From contig JXTB01000124.1 of NCBI GenBank assembly GCA_002914805.1, forward strand, positions 490,065 through 554,064: a stretch of 64,000 bases of DNA. The letters run 5' to 3'. Positions 58,121 to 64,000 of this stretch are shown piece after piece. The position numbers and the translations under genes are program-made. The stretch comes from Parasponia andersonii. Its lineage: Eukaryota; Streptophyta; Magnoliopsida; Rosales; Cannabaceae. A model generated the notes under the pieces. It had not been told where the DNA came from. It ran no database searches and saw nothing but the letters and a program-made list of their open reading frames with translations. Position 1 is the stretch's first letter, and each line of letters opens with the position of its first letter.

Positions 58121-59240
58121 GATTGTACGTTTCTTCTTCCCTATCTAACCTGAAATTACATCCCAACAAACATATTTTTATACTAAAGTCCATTTATTCA
58201 GCAAAATAAAAATACTAAAGTCCATTGTTAGTAAAACAACAAAAAAAAAATTAAGAAAAGGTTATGCACTCTGAGTCCGAGTTCCTCTTATTTATTATAC
58301 GGTGTTTTTCAGTTTTTTTTTTTTTTTTTTTTTTTTTTTGTTGGGGGCATTTCAGTTATGCAAAACGCCGGAAATAAAATAAAGGATAAAATTCTTTCAT
58401 GCAAGTTTAGTTTTGGAAGATGGAAACGACGTCGGTTGAAATCACACCGCGTCAGATTAAAAGCTGACTTGGCAGTATCAATTCCCGGTTTTCAACACCC
58501 GAGAGGGATATACACTTGGGAAAGTTAATTAACTGTGCGAAAAGACATTAGGGCCCTAAAAAGTAGAAACGACGTCTTGAATATGATTGATGGGTCCATG
58601 CTATTGCAAGTAAAAGCTTAGAACAATGATTTTTATTAAATTAAAAATTTGTATGCGTCATATGATATCACATATAATACATTTCAAGCCTATCTCATCT
58701 CAAAATGAGATTGCTCCTTCAAATATTAAAAATTAAGTTACAAATTATGATCATTGTTAGTGCAAAATTTTCATGTAAATTAGAAAGGAAAAAAAAATAT
58801 TTAGTATCTATTATTAATATATTCCTTAAAAAAATTTCTTTATTATTAGGTTAGGTGAACAGCAAAAGCTCAAAATTGTTGTAAAAATTCTTTTTCAAAT
58901 CCGTAAGTTTATTTGTAAGCTGTAAGTTATGAAATTATTTAACATAATATAGGTTTAACAAATTAATTAATTGTACCACAAAAAAGAAAAGTTAATTAAT
59001 TATGCAAAAGACATTAGTGCCCTTAAAAAGTGGAACAAAGTGTTAGGTCTAAGTTATTATTTTTGTGTTGCTTGTATAAGAAGTGTTATAGACTTTTAAC
59101 ATAATATATGGGTTGGTAAGGTTTTTTCTTTTTTTTTTTTCTTTTTTTTATTCCACCGAATCGCTGCACCAAAGCCTCATAAGTGCACCTTTGAGGAGCT
59201 TGTTTACCAAACACGAAATAGTGTAAAGCAGGCTTAAACT

Positions 59241-59279
59241 AGGTTTAGGTTTAGGTTTAGGTTTAGGTTTAGGTTTAGG
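59241..59279. repeat. Hexamer run (AGGTTT)6, telomere-like but not plant-type
   Basis: Six and a half perfect AGGTTT units followed by ATTAGG. The unit TTTAGG is one G short of the usual plant telomere unit TTTAGGG. Confidence 0.95.
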
Positions 59280-60157
59280 ATTAGGCAAGGTTTAATTAAG
59301 AGAAAGGAGGGTAGTTTGGACATTACACAGAGGAAGGATGAGGCGGTGGCAATAACAAAAAGAGAGAATAATATAATAGGGAGCGCCCAGAAGAGTGAAA
59401 GAAAGAGAGGACAGCCGACAAATTCTCTCAATCCCTCCCCCCCAATCCCTGCCTTTGCTGTCCCCGCCCTTCCTCCTAACAACTGGCTGCCACCTCCTCC
59501 AATTTTTTTATTTTTTTTTTCTATTTTTTTTTTTTGGTCCTTTTTCTTTGCATTTTTTATTTTTTATTTTTTTTCTAGTTTCATAAGACGACATTGTGAT
59601 TGAAAATAGATATCAGTTTCTTTTTTTTTTGCTGTAAAAAACGAATATATATATCACTTGGAATAGATTGTCAATGTAAAAAGAAAATGATCTTTATGAT
59701 ACAAAAATTATATATTTAAATATTAGAAAGCACCCTATAAATTGTAAATGATTTTATATCCAAAAATATATTGGTTAATGAGTTTAATCAAATCTGTCAT
59801 GTTTTTATTATACTGATTTTCAAATGTCAAACGTGCATTTCCTTTAATCTTTTTAATATGATGGGTTATGGTACAAGCTGATTCGTCGGAAACATTCTTA
59901 CTGATGTATATTCACACTAAAGTGTGGAACTCAACATGAAATACATGTCTAAGTCTTACACTACTATTACTACATAATTGTTCACAGTAAGCTCCGTAAT
60001 TGTCTTATTGTATTTTCCACGTAAATGGTAAATATGTTACCTTACTTCTAGGTATCATAAATATGGGTAGGTTTATTGTCATTATTTTTTTTTCTCTCTC
60101 CACTTATTTTTTAATTAGACACATTCTTAGAATTTAAAATCTAAATATTTTTTTAAT

Positions 60158-60389
60158 GAGCACAAATTTAGTAAGTTTTTTTTTTTTTTGCCAATACATA
60201 AGTATCATTTTGGTCCATTAAAATTTATTATATATATTTTTTATATTAAAAAATAAGAAATAAATAATATTAATAATACATCTTTTTTCATCCGTATTAT
60301 TATAGTCGTTGAATAACTATTAGATGATAATTTAACAGCTAAAAAATACTTATACATAGAAAAAAAATACCTACCAAATTGATAACCTT
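60158..60389. mobile_element. MITE, copy B (older copy of the 48.2-kb MITE)
   Basis: Aligns with 48199-48443 in the same orientation: CCAATACATAAGTATCA-TTTGG against CCTATGCATAGGTATCA-TTTGG, TATTATAGTCGTTGAAT-ACTATTAGATGATAA against the matching part of copy A, then TTAACAGCTAAAAAATAC and AAAAAAAATACCTACCAAATTG. It is more diverged and its left inverted end is barely readable. Confidence 0.65.
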
Positions 60390-63300
60390 TTTAAATATAT
60401 ATTGCTCTTAAATATTACTTATTCTAAAATTGGACATTAATAATAAAAAAAAGTCTAATAAATTTTCTTTTCTCCTTCATCCTGGATTATATCTTCTTCT
60501 TCGACCTTTCTCTTTCTTGATAAAAATTGACTCTAAAATTTAGGCATCTTAATATATTATTTTTCATTAAAAAAATAGATATAATATTGGGATTCAAATT
60601 ATCCATCAACTTTCATTATATTGTGTTATTATTGTTTACTTAATTTCTCTTAAAAAAAATTAGGATTCTTGAGTTATTTTTCATAAATATTAAATTGAAG
60701 CTTTAGGTGGAGAGAGAATGAGAGAGAGAGTTAATCAAAAACATTAGGATGTAGAAGGCACAATACACAATACGTTCATCTATATAATTTCAAAAACTTA
60801 ATATAGCTTAAAAAAAATATAATTTTTTTTAAGAGATTTTTTTTTTGTTTCAAGAATGATAGATTTCATCAAAACTTTTCAAAGGAGTGTGTTAAGAACT
60901 AATATTATAATTAATAACAAAAATTCTAGTTGTTTAATATTTATTTTGTTTATTTATATCATTTCATATATGATTAGTTTTGCTATAAATTAATTTTTAC
61001 ATAAAGAGTGGGAATAGAACTAAAGGGGGTGGCTCTACAAAAATATATTCGAGTAAAAATATTACCAACTTCTCCCTTTTCTCAGAAGACTACATATCAC
61101 GTGTTTTTGATTAATAAATCATTTTATATTCTATTGTCTTATCTACTGACTGATGTAGTAAACTTTTATTGACGAGACTGGTGTAGTAAACTTTTAGCTA
61201 GTGATATTCGCTCAATATATTTGTGTACACATTTTGTATATCACTGCTTTCAAAAACATGACATTCATTTTTTTTAAATATATAGTTCATTTGTTTCATC
61301 ATTGATATGAATAAATAATACCAACATTGGTAGATTAATTATATGTACATGTATTATATGTTGGGGGAAGAAGAGTGATGTATTTTCGGATTTAATGCCA
61401 AAACAATATGGGAAATAAAGGAAGGGTTGGAAAGTTGTAGTGTAGGCACATGGTGCTGTTGTGGTTGGTGATAGAATTCATGGCTGATGCCTGGTTATTT
61501 TCATATACGTGTATATTTATGCAGTTTTTTCCTTCACTTTCTTCTTTTTTCTCATTGGTCAAACATTACTGCTTAAAACACACCGAGTCAAAAAAATAAA
61601 AATAAACCATCCATTTACATTCCAAAAAATAAAAAGCGGTAACACCTCTTCAGAATATGGAAAATCCTATAGTTCAACTCTTTATTCTCATATAAAAATA
61701 AAAAATATTCATGAAATATAACGGGAAAATAATTTGGGAAGAGAATAAAGTCAGGAAGCATTGACAAAAGAAAGAAAAAAGTTAATGAGCATTTAGAGTG
61801 CATTACTTTGTCTTTGCTATAGCCTAGCTAAATTTGTTGCTGGGGTGGATTTTCTGACTTTTGATATGCATAAATGTGAAATGAAGCCATTTATACAAGA
61901 ACTTAGCACAAATCGGCCAAATTTTTTTATTATAGTATTTCGTTTCTTTAGGAATTTAACTTTTATAAATTCTGTAAGTGTAAGACACCTGAATGTTATG
62001 GAGAGAACAAAATTATTTGGCATTTGCCATTGCAAATGTCAAAATTGTAATTTTGAAAAATGGCATAAATTGTGAACCACTAAAGTGATCAAAAAACTTG
62101 AATATGTGAATATGGCCAATATTGTAATGGAGTTTGTTAGTTTAAGGTTGTAGAGCCAAATCTTCATGTGAGAAGATAAGAAGAAGAATAAGAATTCAAT
62201 CAATCAATTTAAATGGTATTAGGTGATGAATTGGCATTGTATGAACTAAATATTAGAGATATAAGTATATTTAATTTCAAGTATAATAATTGAAAAAGAC
62301 TTATGTGGTTCTCTGTTTAAAGCAATACAAAGATTAAAATCAAACTTTCTTTGACCCATTTTTTGAAGCAAAATAAAAAAGTTCATCAATTATCATCATG
62401 TCCCCTAAAGTTTCTTGCGCCCACATGATAGATTCAATTCTATCACCTATAGAAAGATTAGTTGGACATATTAATTGATTTATGAAAGACTTTGTCAATA
62501 TTTTGAAAGAGAGGGATAAAGAAAAAATAAATAAATAATTGAGCATAGGAATATTGTATTGGGGTGGAGCTGAGTAGGTTTGTCCTATTCTTACAAGGCT
62601 GTAGATTTCCCCCATCAACTTTTTGTGTGCCAAACAGGACATGTCAAAATCATATTGGTGGGAGCAATTTAAAGATATGTTTCAAATCACCTAGCCTTAA
62701 TTGAAGATTAGGATTAAGAAAGCGAAAAAGAAAAGATTGTCATGTTGGCAAAACTATAATATGCTAAAAATGATGGAATTATCTGGTGGAAAACTATAGT
62801 AGAAGTGAAGGATATAATTAAAAATGTTGAGAGAATAAACAGAAGAAGGAATGTAAGTGGAGAAAAAACAAAGGGCAGAACATGGGTGTTGCTTTCAATT
62901 CTTTAGGAATACCCAATGCTCAATTCACCCAACTCTAGCATCCATGCAATGGAGGGACCACCAATTAGCAAATTCTATGGCCTTTTTAGGCCCTTTTTGG
63001 TTATAGAAAGATGGAAGAAGAGATATGGTTGTTTGGTGTTTTTTTTTTATTTTTTATTTATAATTTTTTACCCTCTTTTCACTCACACTTTCTTTTTGCC
63101 CTTTTTTGATCCAAAGAGATTTGGGTTGTTTGGTGATGCACACTAAGCGCAGTGGTTAGTATGTCTATTTCACACCAATATGATCTTGTACTTAATAGGC
63201 CCCATAAGTGGAAAAAGGAAACTTTTCTCTTTTATTCGTTCCCTTTGATTCAATTTATTTATATATTTATTGTCGGGTTCATTTAGAAGATCTAGTCTGA

Positions 63301-64000
63301 ATTTGAATAGAAACTGATTTCTTAAATAAATAGTGATAATTCGTGTTAGAATATGTCCAGGGGGATAAAGAAAATAAAGCTTGTATATCATTGTCTCGTT
63401 AGTTTTATAATTATTGCAACATAACAAAAATCACGAGTTAAGAAATTTTGGCTGCTATTATTATTATCTTGTGTGGATTTCTATTATTACAAATTTTGAG
63501 GAACTAACTAGAATTTGTTAATAGGTAATAAAAAAGAATAATAACATTCATAATAATAATAATAATATGTTTCTTACAATTTAGAATTGTATATACTAAA
63601 ATAAAATATTAGAATCGTTAAATTAAAAATTATAATGCTTAAAATTAATCCTTTTTTAAGGAATTTAAAACTGGTTATTAAGTATTAACCAACAAATGAT
63701 GTGTGATTTTGAATGGTAGATTGTGTCAAAATCGAACGAGATATAAATGGAAGGATCTCTAAAAGGTTAGAAAACATTCAATATAAATGTAGCATTCGGA
63801 CCAAAAAATCAAAAAAGGACTTCACACACCAGAAATCCACAGCAAAACAACTTCCATTCTTTATTCAGTCAATAAAATTCCACCGCAACTATTACTTTCT
63901 TAACATTTTACAAACGTAAACTTGATCTTGAAACACAAGAACTAAGGCACTTCCATTGGTACTCGATTTATGCTTTCTACTAAAAAGAATGCAAAAGCTC
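60390..64000. other. Intergenic DNA, no gene recognised
   Basis: AT-rich with simple repeats (for example ATAATAATAATAAT near 63550). Several 60-100-residue open frames are present, but none has a recognisable motif or neighbouring splice structure. Confidence 0.5.

Larger units (their letters stand above)
57475..60157. other. NAT promoter and intergenic DNA
   Basis: Upstream of the minus-strand NAT gene: presumed 5' UTR, a (CT)n run and AT-rich DNA. No other gene recognised. The open frames at 59.2-59.6 kb are low complexity. Confidence 0.5.

Noticed and set aside
59234..59603. Open frames rich in LN, P and F on both strands
   Set aside because: Products of the AGGTTT run and poly-T tracts, not genes.
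62340..62642. 100-residue minus-strand open frame
   Set aside because: No motif, no codon pattern and no neighbouring exons; treated as chance.
63138..63200. Possible tRNA or SINE A box (AAGCGCAGTGGTTAGTATG)
   Set aside because: No matching B box or cloverleaf partner in the next 80 bases; too short to call.

Overview
This 64-kb window is nuclear DNA of a flowering plant, almost certainly a dicot. The evidence is strongly AT-rich intergenic DNA, small GT-AG introns, plant-only gene families (DYW-type PPR, two-LIM protein of the WLIM type, DUF4228/PADRE, plant NAT transporter, a UGT PSPG box) and dense plant transposons. The species cannot be fixed from the sequence. Two N-runs (12062-12069 and 31065-31075) and one single N (36073) mark draft assembly joins. 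All functional calls come from reading translations and motifs by eye; no database search was run.

Layout. 1-480: the 3' end of a broken UGT gene. 481-13,791: repeat-rich DNA with an LTR-like remnant, a truncated copy of the DCC gene found 10 kb further on, a foldback MITE inside that copy, a SINE-like patch, a field of degenerate GGTCAA/TTGACC repeats (9.4-11.3 kb) and a 520-bp tandem duplication (12.4-13.4 kb). 13,792-15,448 (minus): an intact eight-exon DCC (DUF393) oxidoreductase-like gene with an organelle-targeting leader. 16,275-22,756: a hAT-like MITE split by an almost 6-kb reverse-oriented Copia element with paired LTRs and a clear tRNA-iMet primer site. 25,916-27,843 (plus): a five-exon WLIM1-type two-LIM gene. 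29,706-37,129: a complete 7.4-kb Mutator-like element (MULE) with terminal inverted repeats, a probable 8-bp target-site duplication, a Ulp1-type protease gene (plus) converging on a MURA-type transposase gene (minus), and long subterminal arrays of TTTCGA motifs. 37,398-39,353 (plus): an intronless DYW-class PPR gene immediately after the MULE. 41,575-42,865 (minus): a three-exon DUF4228/PADRE gene. 43,021-52,459: gene-free apart from an RNase H-like fragment and a MITE. 52,460-57,474 (minus): a 14-exon nucleobase-ascorbate transporter close to NAT6. 57,475-64,000: AT-rich DNA with a TTTAGG hexamer run and a second, older copy of the 48-kb MITE.

The five intact genes are unrelated housekeeping or signalling genes and show no sign of working as a pathway. 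The most unusual object is the MULE: both of its genes carry in-frame stops, yet the protease and transposase catalytic residues are still readable, and related TTTCGA arrays sit near both ends and between the two convergent genes. It fits the known class of Ulp1-bearing plant MULEs; the array architecture is the part that looks least ordinary.
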